From Rhodanobacter sp. Soil772 (GTDB taxonomy: Bacteria; Pseudomonadota; Gammaproteobacteria; Xanthomonadales; Rhodanobacteraceae): a DNA stretch of 64,000 bases. Below, one piece after another: positions 27,661 through 37,250 of the stretch. The DNA lies in contig NZ_LMSK01000001.1 of NCBI RefSeq assembly GCF_001428385.1, positions 311,355 to 375,354 of the forward strand. The letters run 5' to 3'. Positions within the stretch are counted from its first letter, which is position 1. Each line of letters opens with the position of its first letter. Under the pieces are notes generated by a model. It worked only from the letters and a program-made list of their open reading frames with translations, was not told the DNA's origin and did no database searches. The translations under genes were made by a program, and so were the position numbers.

Positions 27661-27760
27661 TTGCTCCTCCCCCTGCTTGCCCCTCAAGGGACTTCCTTCG
27701 GTCGCAGGGGGAGGCTGGCGACCGAAGGGAGTCCTTCAGGTGAGGGGGGGGCGCAGGGTT
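27661..27760. repeat. REP-like palindromic element upstream of the ALDH gene
   Basis: Two 17-base arms, 27689-27705 and 27718-27734, pair at 16 of 17 positions around a 12-base loop, inside a longer imperfect palindrome whose outer parts are C-rich and G-rich (27666-27688 and 27735-27757). A second small palindrome, CCCTGC-GTT-GCAGGG, follows at 27801-27815. The 288 bases between tRNA-Arg and the ALDH gene hold only this structure and the ALDH leader. It resembles the dispersed palindromic repeats of Xanthomonadales. Confidence 0.55.
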
Positions 27761-27905
27761 GCCGGAAATCAAGATCAAAAGCGCCCCACTCCGACCCGAC
27801 CCTGCGTTGCAGGGGAGGGAGTCACTTACCCGCCCCTGCTAGAATGGGCAATTGCCACATTCCCTTCACGGTGCCTCGCAGGCGCCGCACGTCCAGGAGA
27901 CATCC

Positions 27906-29441
27906 ATGTCCCATGCAATCCTCAGCGCGCTTGGCCTCGATGGCGAGCAGTCCGGCAGCTATCTCGGCCAGGGCGAGTGGTCGAAGACCGCCGACGCCGG
28001 CGCGCTGCAGCCGGTGAACCCGGCCACCGGCGAGGTGCTTGGCACCGTGCATGCGTCCAGCGCCGCCGATTACGAAGTGATCGTCCAGCGCGCGCAGGCT
28101 GCGTTCAAGGTGTGGCGCACCACGCCCGCGCCGGCACGTGGCGAAGCGGTGCGCCTGTGCGGTGAAGCGCTGCGCAAGCACAAGGACGCGCTGGGTTCGC
28201 TGGTCGCGCTGGAGATGGGCAAGATCAAGCCCGAGGGCGACGGCGAAGTGCAGGAGATGATCGACATCGCCGACTTCGCGGTGGGCCAGAGCCGCATGCT
28301 GTACGGCTACACCATGCACTCGGAGCGCCCGGGCCACCGCATGTACGACCAGTACCATCCGCTCGGCCTGGTCGGCATCATCAGCGCGTTCAACTTCCCG
28401 GTTGCGGTGTGGGCATGGAATGCCATGCTGGCCACCATCGCCGGCGACATCTGCATCTGGAAGCCGTCGCCGAAGACCCCGCTGTCGGCAATTGCCACCA
28501 TCCGCATCTGCAACGACGCGCTGAAGGCCGGCGGCTTCCCCGACCTGTTCTTCCTGTTCAACGACGCCGGTAGCGACCTGGCGCAGGCCTTCGTCGACGA
28601 CAAGCGCGTCGCGCTGATCAGCTTCACCGGCTCGACCAAGGTCGGCCGCATGGTCGGCGAGCGCGTCGCCCAGCGCATGGGCCGTTCGCTGCTGGAACTG
28701 GGCGGCAACAACGCGATCATCGTGGACGAGACGGCCGACCTTGCGCTGGCGATCCCCGGCATCGTGTTCGGCGCGGTCGGCACTGCCGGCCAGCGCTGCA
28801 CCACCACCCGCCGCGTGTTCGTGCACGAGTCGATCCACGACAGCGTGGTCGACACCCTGGTCAAGGCGTACAAGCAGGTCGAGGGCAAGATCGGCGACCC
28901 CACCCTGGCCACCACGCTGATGGGCCCGCTGAACAGCCAGGAAGCGGTGCAGGGCTATCTTGCCGCGATCGCCAAGGCCAAGGCGGCCGGCGGCACCGTT
29001 GCCACCGGCGGCAAGGCGTTGACCGATCGCAAGGGCAACTTCGTGCTGCCGACCATCGTCACCGGGCTGAAGAACGCCGACGAAGTGGTGCAGACCGAGA
29101 CGTTCGCACCGATTCTCTACGTGATGCCGTTCAAGACGCTGGACGAGGCGATCGCGCTGCAGAACGACGTGCCGCAGGGCCTGTCCTCGTCGATCTTCAC
29201 CACCAACCTGAAGGCGGCCGAGCAGTTCCTGTCGGCGGCGGGTTCCGACTGCGGCATCGCCAACATCAACATCGGCACGTCCGGTGCGGAGATCGGCGGC
29301 GCGTTCGGCGGCGAGAAGGAAACCGGCGGCGGCCGCGAGTCCGGTTCGGATGCATGGAAGGTGTACATGCGCCGCCAGACCAATACCATCAACTACTCGG
29401 ACGCGTTGCCGCTGGCCCAGGGCATCAAGTTCGGCTTCTGA
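27906..29441 (+). CDS. Aldehyde dehydrogenase, ALDH7 / aminoadipate-semialdehyde type
   Basis: A 511-residue NAD(P)-dependent aldehyde dehydrogenase, closest by pattern to ALDH7 (antiquitin/AmaB), which oxidises alpha-aminoadipate semialdehyde (piperideine-6-carboxylate) in lysine breakdown. Catalytic Cys is in [12 protein letters not shown] and the general-base Glu in [21 protein letters not shown] forms the nucleotide site. The C-terminal block [29 protein letters not shown] (in part) is typical of ALDH7. Start has AGGAGAC upstream. No other lysine catabolism gene is nearby, so the exact substrate is inferred. Confidence 0.9.
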   Translation: MSHAILSALGLDGEQSGSYLGQGEWSKTADAGALQPVNPATGEVLGTVHASSAADYEVIVQRAQAAFKVWRTTPAPARGEAVRLCGEALRKHKDALGSLVALEMGKIKPEGDGEVQEMIDIADFAVGQSRMLYGYTMHSERPGHRMYDQYHPLGLVGIISAFNFPVAVWAWNAMLATIAGDICIWKPSPKTPLSAIATIRICNDALKAGGFPDLFFLFNDAGSDLAQAFVDDKRVALISFTGSTKVGRMVGERVAQRMGRSLLELGGNNAIIVDETADLALAIPGIVFGAVGTAGQRCTTTRRVFVHESIHDSVVDTLVKAYKQVEGKIGDPTLATTLMGPLNSQEAVQGYLAAIAKAKAAGGTVATGGKALTDRKGNFVLPTIVTGLKNADEVVQTETFAPILYVMPFKTLDEAIALQNDVPQGLSSSIFTTNLKAAEQFLSAAGSDCGIANINIGTSGAEIGGAFGGEKETGGGRESGSDAWKVYMRRQTNTINYSDALPLAQGIKFGF

Positions 29442-29447
29442 TGAACC

Positions 29448-29475
29448 GGCTGCGGGCGGTTCGCCGCCCGCAGCC
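29448..29475 (+). terminator. 12-bp hairpin with TTCG loop after the ALDH gene
   Basis: GGCTGCGGGCGG (29448-29459) and CCGCCCGCAGCC (29464-29475) pair perfectly around a TTCG tetraloop, seven bases after the ALDH stop. No T-run follows, so it may mainly stabilise the ALDH mRNA or attenuate transcription into the next operon. Confidence 0.55.
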
Positions 29476-29529
29476 GACGGCAATGCATGACGGCGCTGAT
29501 CCACCACCTCGACAGGAGTGAGCGATCCG

Positions 29530-29832
29530 ATGAGCTATCAACCGTCCTACCGTCCGGGCACCAGCACCAGTTCGCTGGCCGTGGTGAGCCTGGTCTTCGG
29601 CATCCTGGCCTGGTGCGTGCTGCCGTTCGTGGGCGCGATCGTGGCGATCATCTGCGGCCACCTGGCGCGTAGCGAGATCCGCCGCAGTCCACCCGATGCC
29701 CGCACCGAGGGCGACGGCATGGCTGTGGCCGGGCTGGTGCTCGGCTACGTGCAACTGCTGCTGGGCGTGCTGGTGGTGTTCGTGCTCATCGCTGCACTGA
29801 TCTTCGGTTTCGCCTTCTCGAACTGGCATTGA
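29530..29832 (+). CDS. DUF4190 domain small membrane protein
   Basis: A 100-residue protein with two hydrophobic helices (residues ~15-42 and ~66-96) matching DUF4190: SLAVVSLVFGILAWCVLPFVGAIVAIICGHLA (in part), the linker ARSEIRRSP and GMAVAGLVLGY. Function unknown. ATG 29530 has AGGAG eleven bases upstream; a GTG at 29518 is a less likely start. Its TGA overlaps the ATG of the SDR gene (TGATG), making it the first gene of a five-gene run ending in murB. Confidence 0.82.
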   Translation: MSYQPSYRPGTSTSSLAVVSLVFGILAWCVLPFVGAIVAIICGHLARSEIRRSPPDARTEGDGMAVAGLVLGYVQLLLGVLVVFVLIAALIFGFAFSNWH

Positions 29833-30596
29833 TGCCCCGCATGCCTTTTGACTTCACCGGGTATCGCGTCGTCGTTGCCGGCGGCAGCCGCGGCATCGGT
29901 CGCAGCATCGCGCTGGGCTTCGCCGAAGCCGGCGCGGCGGTGTCGATCTGCGCCCGTGGCGTCGCGGCGCTGGAGGAAACCCGCCAGGCGCTGGCCGCCC
30001 ACGGCGTGTTGGCGCATGCGCAGAGCTGCGACCTGGCCGATGCCCGCGCCATCGAGGCCTATGTGGCGGAGGCGGCCACCGCGCTCGGCGGTATCGACGT
30101 GCTGGTCAACAACGCCAGCGGCTACGGTTTCGACGACGGCGACGAGGCGTGGAGCGCCGGTTTCAACGTGGACCTGATGGCGGCGGTGCGCGCGTCGCGC
30201 GCGGCGTTGCCGCACCTCAAGGCCTCGTCGCACGGATGCATCCTGCACACCAGTTCGATCGCCGCGTTCCGTCCGCGCGCGAACGGCGCGGCGTATGCGG
30301 CGGTGAAGGCGGCGCTGAGCCAGTACACCACCTCGCAGGCGCTGGCGCTGGCGGAACACCGCATCCGCGTCAACGCGATCGCACCGGGTTCGATCGCGTT
30401 TGTCGATGGCCTGTGGGAGCGTCGCAAGCTGGAACAGCCGGAGCTCTACCGCGCCACCCTGGCGAAGATCCCGTTCGGCCGCTTCGGCAAGCCGGAGGAG
30501 ATCGCCCACGCCGCGCTGTTCCTGGCCTCGTCGTGGGCGGGCTGGATCACCGGTCACACCCTGGTCGTCGATGGCGGACAGATGCTCCATGGCTGA
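29832..30596 (+). CDS. SDR family NAD(P)-dependent oxidoreductase
   Basis: A 254-residue short-chain dehydrogenase/reductase. The cofactor motif is VVVAGGSRGIGRSIAL; NNASGYG is the NNAG-type motif; the catalytic Ser is in HTSSIA and the Tyr-Lys pair in YAAVKAAL. The C-terminus VVDGGQMLHG is typical. Arg after the first strand (ICARG) suggests NADP(H). ATG 29832 shares bases with the upstream TGA; ATG 29841 is an alternative. It overlaps the following methyltransferase gene by eight bases. Substrate unknown. Confidence 0.9.
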   Translation: MPRMPFDFTGYRVVVAGGSRGIGRSIALGFAEAGAAVSICARGVAALEETRQALAAHGVLAHAQSCDLADARAIEAYVAEAATALGGIDVLVNNASGYGFDDGDEAWSAGFNVDLMAAVRASRAALPHLKASSHGCILHTSSIAAFRPRANGAAYAAVKAALSQYTTSQALALAEHRIRVNAIAPGSIAFVDGLWERRKLEQPELYRATLAKIPFGRFGKPEEIAHAALFLASSWAGWITGHTLVVDGGQMLHG

Positions 30597-31368
30597 CGAG
30601 AATGCTTCCCTGCAGTCCACCGCGCGCTTCGGCGATCGCGTTGACGACTACGTGCGCTACCGGCCGGACTATCCGGCAGCGTTGCTGGACTGGCTGCAGC
30701 GCGAGCAGGGCGTGGACAGCGGCTGGCGGGTGGCGGACGTAGGTGCGGGCACCGGCATTTCCGCCAAGCTATTTCTCGACGCCGGCTATCGGGTGACTGC
30801 GGTGGAACCGAATGCGCCGATGCGCGCCGCCGCCGAACACTGGCTGCAGGCGTACGCGGGCTTCGATGCGGTCGACGGCGGCGCCGGCGCCACCGGCTTG
30901 CCCGACGCCAGCGTGGACCTGGTCACCGTGGCGCAGGCGTTCCACTGGTTCGACGAGGATGCGGCGCGGCGCGAGTTCGCGCGCATCCTGCGCCCGCGCG
31001 GGCTGGCGGCGATCTGGTGGAACTCGCGTCGGCTCGCCGGCACCCGTTTTCTGGAAGGCTACGAGGCGCTGCTGCTGGCCTACGGCACCGACTACGCCAG
31101 CGTGGCCGAACGCTACGCCGACGACGCGCACATGCGCGCCTGGTTCGGTGCCGGCTTCCGCGGCGCAGCCCGTTTCGAACACGCGCAGCAGCTGGATTTC
31201 GAGGCCTTGCGCGGACGCCTGATGTCGTCCTCGTATGCGCCGAAGGCAGGCCATCCCCAACACGAACCGATGCTGCGCGCGCTGCGCGAACTGTTCGACA
31301 GCAGTGCCGAAAACGGCACGGTAAGCTTCGATTACGACACCCGCATTTTCGCGGGCCACCTGGCCTGA
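30589..31368 (+). CDS. Class I SAM-dependent methyltransferase (methyltransferase 11 type)
   Basis: A 259-residue small-molecule methyltransferase. The SAM site is VADVGAGTGISAKLF, with acidic residue in VTAVEPNAPM, motif IV in DLVTVAQAFHWFD and RILRPRGLAAIWWN after it. The AQAFHWF feature is typical of the methyltransferase 11 subgroup with unknown substrates. It begins inside the end of the SDR gene and stops four bases before pyrD, so it is cotranscribed with both. A link to pyrimidine or peptidoglycan synthesis is not evident. Confidence 0.88.
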   Translation: MADENASLQSTARFGDRVDDYVRYRPDYPAALLDWLQREQGVDSGWRVADVGAGTGISAKLFLDAGYRVTAVEPNAPMRAAAEHWLQAYAGFDAVDGGAGATGLPDASVDLVTVAQAFHWFDEDAARREFARILRPRGLAAIWWNSRRLAGTRFLEGYEALLLAYGTDYASVAERYADDAHMRAWFGAGFRGAARFEHAQQLDFEALRGRLMSSSYAPKAGHPQHEPMLRALRELFDSSAENGTVSFDYDTRIFAGHLA

Positions 31369-31371
31369 TCC

Positions 31372-32409
31372 ATGTACGACATCCTGCGCCCGCTGCTGTT
31401 CAAGCTCGATGCCGAGACCGCGCATCGCGCCACCCTGTATGCGCTGGGCGTGGCCCAGCGCAGCGGTTTTTCGCAGTGGATCGCCAAGCCGCCGGCGGAC
31501 CTGCCGACGAAGGTGTTCGGCATCACCTTCCCGAACCCAGTCGGGCTCGCTGCCGGCCTGGACAAGAATGCCGAACACCTGGACGCGCTCGATGCGCTGG
31601 GTTTCGGCTTCATCGAAGTGGGCACGGTGACGCCGAAGCCGCAGCCGGGCAACGAGCGGCCGCGCCTGTTCCGGCTGCCGCGGCACGAGGCGATCATCAA
31701 CCGCATGGGTTTCAACAACGCCGGCGTCGACGCGCTGGTGCGCAACGTGCGGCAGTCCAGCTACCACGGCGTGCTCGGCATCAACATCGGCAAGAACAAG
31801 GACACGCCGAACGAGAAGGCAGTCAGCGACTACCTGCTCTGCCTGACCCGCGTGTACGAGCATGCCAGCTACGTCACGGTGAACATTTCCTCGCCGAACA
31901 CCAAGGGCCTGCGCGACCTGCAGGAAGAAGCCACGCTGCGCCGCTTCATCTCGGTATTGCGCGAGGCGCAGGAGCGGCTCGGCTCGCAGCACGGTCGGCG
32001 CAAGCCGATGCTGCTGAAGATCGCGCCGGATCTGGGCGAGGCGGAACTGGATTCGATCGCCGAGGTGCTGCTGCATACCGGCATCGACGGGGTGATCTGC
32101 AGCAACACCACGATCGACCATGCGGCGGTGGCCGACGACCCGCACGGCAGCGAAGTGGGCGGGTTGTCCGGCAAACCGCTGTTCGACCACTCCACCGCGG
32201 TGCTGGCCGGCATGCACCGGCGCCTGCAGGGCCGCATTCCGCTGATCGGCGTGGGCGGCATTCTCGACGGCAGCGATGCCGCCGAGAAGATGGAGATGGG
32301 TGCCTCGCTGGTGCAGCTCTACTCGGGCCTGATCTATCGCGGGCCGCAGCTGGTCGCCGAGTGCGTGAATGAAATCCGCCGCCAGCGCGAGGATGCCGAT
32401 GCCGTCTGA
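31372..32409 (+). CDS. pyrD: Dihydroorotate dehydrogenase (quinone), class 2
   Basis: A 345-residue FMN enzyme of pyrimidine synthesis that oxidises dihydroorotate to orotate and passes electrons to quinone at the inner membrane. Class 2 features are the N-terminal amphipathic membrane segment ([18 protein letters not shown]), [13 protein letters not shown], the catalytic Ser in [21 protein letters not shown] and the FMN-phosphate site IGVGGI. Start has no strong ribosome site but follows the preceding stop closely, suggesting coupling. It overlaps murB by eleven bases. Confidence 0.97.
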   Translation: MYDILRPLLFKLDAETAHRATLYALGVAQRSGFSQWIAKPPADLPTKVFGITFPNPVGLAAGLDKNAEHLDALDALGFGFIEVGTVTPKPQPGNERPRLFRLPRHEAIINRMGFNNAGVDALVRNVRQSSYHGVLGINIGKNKDTPNEKAVSDYLLCLTRVYEHASYVTVNISSPNTKGLRDLQEEATLRRFISVLREAQERLGSQHGRRKPMLLKIAPDLGEAELDSIAEVLLHTGIDGVICSNTTIDHAAVADDPHGSEVGGLSGKPLFDHSTAVLAGMHRRLQGRIPLIGVGGILDGSDAAEKMEMGASLVQLYSGLIYRGPQLVAECVNEIRRQREDADAV

Positions 32410-33475
32410 ACGTACTCATCTGCCTGCGGAGCGCGTGGATATGGGCGGTTACACGCTCACCGAAAACGCCTCGCTGGCCACGCGCAACACGCTGCGCGTC
32501 GACGCGCGGGCGAAACTGCTGGCCGAGATCCGCGACGCCAGCAAGCTGCCTGAACTGCTCGACTTCCCTGCGCTGCGCGGCGATCGCCTGCTGGTGCTGG
32601 GCGAGGGCAGCAACCTGCTGTTCACCGGCGACTTCGACGGCACCGTGCTGGCGATGGCCACCCGCGGCGTGCAGGTGGAAAGCGACGGCGCCAGCGCGCG
32701 CATCGCGGTGGCCGCCGGCGAACGCTGGGACGACTTCGTGCGCTGGACCCTGGGCCAGGGCTACGCCGGCCTGGAAAACCTGATCCTGATTCCCGGCACC
32801 GTCGGCGCCGCACCGATCCAGAACATCGGCGCCTACGGCTGCGAGGTCGCCGAGTTCGTCGAGAGCGTCGAGGCGTGGGATACGCGCGAACGCCGCGTGG
32901 TGACGCTGGACCACGCCACCTGCGCATTCGCCTACCGCGACTCGCTGTTCAAGCACGAGCCGGGCCGCTACATCGTCACCGCCGTGCGCTTTGTGCTGCC
33001 GCGCAGCCGCCCGCTGCGCACCGACTACGCCGGCATCGCCGAGGAACTGGCGCGCATGGGCGTGGACAAACCCGCGCCGTTCCACGTCGCCGAGGCGGTG
33101 GTGCATCTGCGTACGCGCAAGCTGCCCGACCCGGCGGTGATCGGCAACGCCGGCAGCTTCTTCAAGAACCCGATCGTCGAGGCGGCGCTGGCTGATGCGC
33201 TCAAGCGCGAGCATCCCGACCTCGCTGCCTGGCCGCAGCCCGACGGCCGCTGCAAAATGTCCGCCGCGTGGATGATCGAGGCCGCCGGTCTCAAGGGTGT
33301 GCGCGAAGGCGACGCCGGCATCTCCAACCGGCATGCGCTGGTGCTGGTCAACCACGGCAAGGCCACCGGGCCGCAGTTGTGGGCGCTGGCGCAGCGCGTG
33401 ATTGCAGAGGTCGAGACGAAATTCGGCGTGCGGCTGGAGCCGGAGCCGGTCGTGATCGGTTCGCAAGCCGCGTAG
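32399..33475 (+). CDS. murB: UDP-N-acetylenolpyruvoylglucosamine reductase
   Basis: A 358-residue flavoenzyme that reduces UDP-GlcNAc-enolpyruvate to UDP-MurNAc in peptidoglycan synthesis. Family features: [43 protein letters not shown] (in part), and [10 protein letters not shown] with the catalytic Ser. The long C-terminal domain fits the type I (E. coli-like) MurB. Of ATGs at 32393 and 32399, the second is better spaced from GCGAGG. It is the last gene of the DUF4190-SDR-methyltransferase-pyrD-murB run. Confidence 0.97.
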   Translation: MPSERTHLPAERVDMGGYTLTENASLATRNTLRVDARAKLLAEIRDASKLPELLDFPALRGDRLLVLGEGSNLLFTGDFDGTVLAMATRGVQVESDGASARIAVAAGERWDDFVRWTLGQGYAGLENLILIPGTVGAAPIQNIGAYGCEVAEFVESVEAWDTRERRVVTLDHATCAFAYRDSLFKHEPGRYIVTAVRFVLPRSRPLRTDYAGIAEELARMGVDKPAPFHVAEAVVHLRTRKLPDPAVIGNAGSFFKNPIVEAALADALKREHPDLAAWPQPDGRCKMSAAWMIEAAGLKGVREGDAGISNRHALVLVNHGKATGPQLWALAQRVIAEVETKFGVRLEPEPVVIGSQAA

Positions 33476-33500
33476 AGGCAGTACCCGCCTTGACGGAGCG

Positions 33501-34745
33501 TCATGCGCGAATCGGGCGTTCCAGGTTCGGCAGGAACACCGTGATCAGCCCCATCAGCGGCAGGTACGCGCACAGCCGGTAGACGTATTCGATCCCGTGC
33601 ACGTCGGCCAGTCCGCCGAGCACGGCGGCGCCGATGCCGCCCATGCCGAACGCAAAGCCGAAGAACAGGCCCGAGATCATGCCGACGCGGCCGGGGATCA
33701 GCTCCTGCGCGTAGACCAGGATCGCCGAGAACGCCGAGGCCAGCACCAGGCCGATGATCACCGTCAGCGCGCCGGTCCACATCAGGTTCGCGTGCGGCAG
33801 CAGCAGGGTGAACGGCGCCACGCCGAGGATCGACACCCAGATCACCCATTTGCGTCCGATCCGGTCGCCAACCGGGCCGCCGATCAGCGAGCCGGCGGCC
33901 ACCGCGAACAGAAACACGAACAGGTGCACCTGCGCGCTCTGCACCGACACGCCGAATTTGTGGATCAGGTAGAAGGTGTAATAGCTGCTGAGGCTGGCCA
34001 GGTAGAAATACTTGGAGAAGATCAGCAGGCCGAGGATCGCCAGCGCACCGATGATCTGCTTGCGCGACAGCGCCACCACCGCGAGATGCCGTGCTGCGGA
34101 CTTGCCGCGGGTGATGTGGTGATGGCTGTACCAGCGTCCCACCTGCAGCAGCACCACGATCGCCAGCAACGCGGCGAGCGAAAACCACGCCACGCTGCCG
34201 CGCCCGTGCGGCACGATGATCCATGCGGCCAGCAACGGCCCCAGCGACGAGCCGGTGTTGCCGCCGACCTGGAACAGCGACTGCGCCAGGCCGTGCCGCC
34301 CGCCGGATGCCATCCGCGCCACCCGAGAGGATTCCGGGTGGAACACCGACGAGCCGGTGCCGACCAGCGCGGCAGCCAGCAGCAGTACCGGGAAACTCGG
34401 TGCGATGGCGAGCAGCAGCAGGCCGCACAGGGTGAAGCCCATGCCGACCGGCAGCGAGTACGGCATCGGCCGGCGGTCGGTGACCGTGCCGACCAGCGGC
34501 TGCAGCAGCGAGGCGGTGAGCTGATAGGTCAGCGTGATCAGGCCGACCTGGGCAAAGCTGAGATGAAAATCGTGTTTCAGGATCGGATAGATCGCCAGGA
34601 TCAGCGACTGGATCATGTCGTTGAGCATGTGCGCGAAGCTGATCCCGCCGAGCACCGCGAACTGGGTGCGTTCCGTGGGGGGTGTGTCGATCGGCGACGG
34701 AATGGCGGCAGGGGACAGCGGGGCGCTTTCGACGCAGGTCTGCAT
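33501..34745 (-). CDS. MFS efflux transporter, fosmidomycin resistance (Fsr) type
   Basis: A 414-residue major facilitator protein with about twelve hydrophobic helices. Features of the Fsr group are HMLNDMIQSLILAIYPILK (first helix), GTVTDRRPMPYSLP, SVFHPESSRVARMASGG and GPVGDRIGRKWVIWV (the second MFS signature). It would export small drug-like compounds using the proton gradient; fosmidomycin is the substrate known for the E. coli relative. The start at 34745 is a compromise, since no ribosome site stands out and a further ATG (34862) adds an unlikely Pro/Ala-rich leader. It is divergent from ppk. Confidence 0.85.
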   Translation of the reverse strand: MQTCVESAPLSPAAIPSPIDTPPTERTQFAVLGGISFAHMLNDMIQSLILAIYPILKHDFHLSFAQVGLITLTYQLTASLLQPLVGTVTDRRPMPYSLPVGMGFTLCGLLLLAIAPSFPVLLLAAALVGTGSSVFHPESSRVARMASGGRHGLAQSLFQVGGNTGSSLGPLLAAWIIVPHGRGSVAWFSLAALLAIVVLLQVGRWYSHHHITRGKSAARHLAVVALSRKQIIGALAILGLLIFSKYFYLASLSSYYTFYLIHKFGVSVQSAQVHLFVFLFAVAAGSLIGGPVGDRIGRKWVIWVSILGVAPFTLLLPHANLMWTGALTVIIGLVLASAFSAILVYAQELIPGRVGMISGLFFGFAFGMGGIGAAVLGGLADVHGIEYVYRLCAYLPLMGLITVFLPNLERPIRA

Positions 34746-34990
34746 GGGGCGTTCGATTGACAGGGCGGGTTCGGCGACAGGACCGACGGGAAGCGTCAAC
34801 CATAGGGCAAACGGTCGTCGGCCTGCATGTGCCGGTCGTTCGGCCGCGGGTGCAACTGTCATCCTGCGGTCAGGAAAATGCCGCAGGCTGAGTGCGGCCT
34901 GACCTGCGGGCGCCGTGCCCGCCCCGCCTTGTCCGCGGCGGGCTACCATGCAGGAACGCTGCATTCACCTTTGCCGGACCCGGTGTACCG

Positions 34991-37156
34991 ATGAACAGCC
35001 GCCTGATTCGCGAAACCTTGCCGACCGACCCTGCCGCGCCCGCCGCCAACGATGCCGCGCTGTCGACGCCCGGGCCGGACCTCGGCGACAGCCGGCTGTA
35101 CATCCATCGCGAGCTGTCGCAACTGCAATTCAACATCCGCGTGCTGGACCAGGCGCTGGACGAACGCACGCCGCTGCTGGAGCGGCTGAAGTTCCTGCTG
35201 ATCTTCTCCGCGAACATGGACGAGTTCTTCGAGATCCGGGTGGCCGGGCTGAAGGGCCAGATTGCACTGGACCACGAAATGATCGGCCCGGACGGCATCC
35301 CGCCCAAACGTGCGCTGGCCGAGATCAGCGAGATCGCGCACCGGCAGATCGCACGGCAATACGCGATCCTCAACGAGCGCATCCTGCCGGAGCTGGCCAC
35401 GCAGGGCATCCGCATCGTGCGGCGCACGCAGTGGACGCACAAGCAGAAGCTGTGGGTGCGCCGTTATTTCCGTGAGGAAGTGGCGCCGCTGGTCACCCCA
35501 ATCGGGCTCGACCCGACGCATCCGTTCCCGCTGCTGGTCAACAAGAGCCTGAACTTCATCGTGCGGCTGGATGGCGTGGATGCGTTCGGCCGCGACTCCG
35601 GCCTGGCGATCGTGCCGGCGCCGCGCGTGCTGCCGCGGCTGATCCGCATGCCGCTGGAAATCTGCGAGGGCGGCGACAACTACGTGCTGCTGTCCTCGAT
35701 CATCCACGCCCATGCGGAGGAACTGTTCCCCGGCATGCAGGTGCTTGGCTGCTACCAGTTCCGGCTGACCCGCAACGCCGACCTCACGCTCGATCCGGAG
35801 GACGTCGAGGACCTGGCGCTGGCGTTGCGCGGCGAGCTGTATTCGCGCCGCTTCGGCGACGCGGTACGGCTGGAGGTGGCCGACAACTGCCCGAAGGATC
35901 TGACCGATCACCTGCTCAAGCAGTTCGGCCTCACCGAATCGGAATTGTATGAAGTGAACGGTCCGGTGAACCTGGCGCGGCTGTTCCGCATCGCCAACAA
36001 CGTGAGTTATCCGCAACTGCAATACCTGCCGTTCACGCCGGTGCTGCCGAAAGCGTTGCAGCACGCCGAGGGCCTGTTCGAGGTGATCGGCAAGCAGGAC
36101 GTGCTGTTGCTGCACCCGTACGAGTCGTTCGCGCCGGTGGTTGACCTGCTGCGCCAGGCGGCGAAGGACCCGCAGGTGCTGGCGATCAAGCAGACGTTGT
36201 ACCGCACCAACGCGAATTCGGAGATTGTCGACGCGCTGGTCGACGCCGCCCGCGCCGGTAAGGAAGTGACTGCGGTGGTCGAGCTGCGCGCGCGCTTCGA
36301 CGAGGAATCCAACCTCACGCTGGCCTCGCGCCTGCAGCAGGCCGGCGCGATGGTGATCTACGGCGTGGTCGGCATCAAGACGCACGCCAAGCTGGTGCTG
36401 ATCCAGCGCCGCGAGGGCAGCGAGCTGGTGCGCTACGCCCATCTCGGCACCGGCAACTACCACACCGGCAACGCCCGCCTGTACACCGACTACAGCCTGC
36501 TCACCTCCGACGAGGCGTTGTGCGAGGACGTGCACAAGCTGTTCAGCCAGCTCACCGGCATGGGCAAGGTGCTGCACATGAAGAAGCTGCTGCATGCACC
36601 GTTCACGCTGAAGAAGACCTTGCTGGAACTGATCGCGCAGGAAACCGTGCACGCCGCCGCCGGCAAGCCGGCGCAGGTCATCTTCAAGGTCAACGCGCTG
36701 ACCGAGCCGAAAATCATCCGCGCGCTGTACAAGGCCAGCATCGCCGGCGTGCAGGTGGACCTGATCGTGCGCGGCATCTGCTGCCTGCGTCCGGGCGTGG
36801 CAGGCGTCTCCGAAAACATCCGCGTGCGTTCGATCATCGGCCGCTTCCTCGAACACAGCCGCGCCTACTGGTTCGCCAACGACGGCGAGCCGCAGCTGTA
36901 CCTGTCCAGCGCCGACCTGATGGAACGCAACCTGGATCGTCGCGTCGAAACCGCGTTCCCGATCGAGGGCAAGAAGCTGCAGCACCGCGTACGCAACACC
37001 CTGCAGCGGTACCTCGACGACAACGTCGGCGCATCGTTGCTGCAAGCGGATGGCGAATATCTGCATCCGGCACCCGCCGACAACGAGGCCGTCCACGATG
37101 TACAGGCTGAGCTGATGGAAAAGCTGTGCGGGACGGGGGCTGGCAGCGCGCACTGA
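34991..37156 (+). CDS. ppk1: Polyphosphate kinase 1
   Basis: A 721-residue enzyme that polymerises the gamma phosphate of ATP into polyphosphate. The four PPK1 domains are recognisable: N-terminal SRLYIHRELSQLQFNIRVL (part), FSANMDEFFEIRV, the autophosphorylated His465 in IKTHAKLVLIQ, and GTGNYHTGNARLYTDYSL. The C-terminus has LMERNLDRRVETAFPI. No ppx or phosphate-regulon gene is adjacent; the downstream gap leads into the tRNA-Ala element. Start ATG 34991 lacks a strong ribosome site but matches the typical N-terminus length. Confidence 0.96.
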   Translation: MNSRLIRETLPTDPAAPAANDAALSTPGPDLGDSRLYIHRELSQLQFNIRVLDQALDERTPLLERLKFLLIFSANMDEFFEIRVAGLKGQIALDHEMIGPDGIPPKRALAEISEIAHRQIARQYAILNERILPELATQGIRIVRRTQWTHKQKLWVRRYFREEVAPLVTPIGLDPTHPFPLLVNKSLNFIVRLDGVDAFGRDSGLAIVPAPRVLPRLIRMPLEICEGGDNYVLLSSIIHAHAEELFPGMQVLGCYQFRLTRNADLTLDPEDVEDLALALRGELYSRRFGDAVRLEVADNCPKDLTDHLLKQFGLTESELYEVNGPVNLARLFRIANNVSYPQLQYLPFTPVLPKALQHAEGLFEVIGKQDVLLLHPYESFAPVVDLLRQAAKDPQVLAIKQTLYRTNANSEIVDALVDAARAGKEVTAVVELRARFDEESNLTLASRLQQAGAMVIYGVVGIKTHAKLVLIQRREGSELVRYAHLGTGNYHTGNARLYTDYSLLTSDEALCEDVHKLFSQLTGMGKVLHMKKLLHAPFTLKKTLLELIAQETVHAAAGKPAQVIFKVNALTEPKIIRALYKASIAGVQVDLIVRGICCLRPGVAGVSENIRVRSIIGRFLEHSRAYWFANDGEPQLYLSSADLMERNLDRRVETAFPIEGKKLQHRVRNTLQRYLDDNVGASLLQADGEYLHPAPADNEAVHDVQAELMEKLCGTGAGSAH

Positions 37157-37182
37157 GTGAGGTAATCGCGGCTTTCTGTACG

Positions 37183-37250
37183 CACGAAAAAGCCGGCGCA
37201 AGGCCGGCTTCCCGTCAATCGTAAAATCCGTGGGCGGATGACTATCGAAC
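37183..37250 (-). repeat. Far-end att-like repeat: tRNA-Ala 3' fragment plus terminator
   Basis: Read on the minus strand, 37250-37231 gives GTTCGATAGTCATCCGCCCA, matching the last part of the tRNA-Ala T-arm and acceptor (GTTCGATCCCCATCCGCTCCACCA) at nearly all positions with a four-base deletion; the match begins exactly at the T-loop. It is followed by the 48-base terminator segment that also follows the real tRNA gene. The two copies are in direct orientation about 2.08 kb apart. This is the expected structure of the far attachment site of an element integrated in the tRNA 3' end. Confidence 0.65.
37190..37210. terminator. Terminator hairpin after ppk, copy of the tRNA-Ala terminator
   Basis: AAGCCGGC (37190-37197), loop GCAAG, GCCGGCTT (37203-37210), preceded on the plus strand by an A-run that becomes TTTTT on the minus strand. 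It is part of a 48-base segment (37183-37230) that matches 39263-39310 at 43 positions, all differences being transitions. It can end ppk transcription by its stem and is best formed as a terminator for the minus strand. Confidence 0.7.

Noticed and set aside
34746..34862. N-terminal extension of the Fsr-type transporter from ATG 34862 or beyond
   Set aside because: The extra sequence is Pro/Ala/Arg-rich with no similarity to MFS N-termini, and it would crowd the promoter shared with ppk.
34943..37201. Minus-strand open frame opposite ppk
   Set aside because: ppk is recognised along its full length on the plus strand; the other frame is a shadow.
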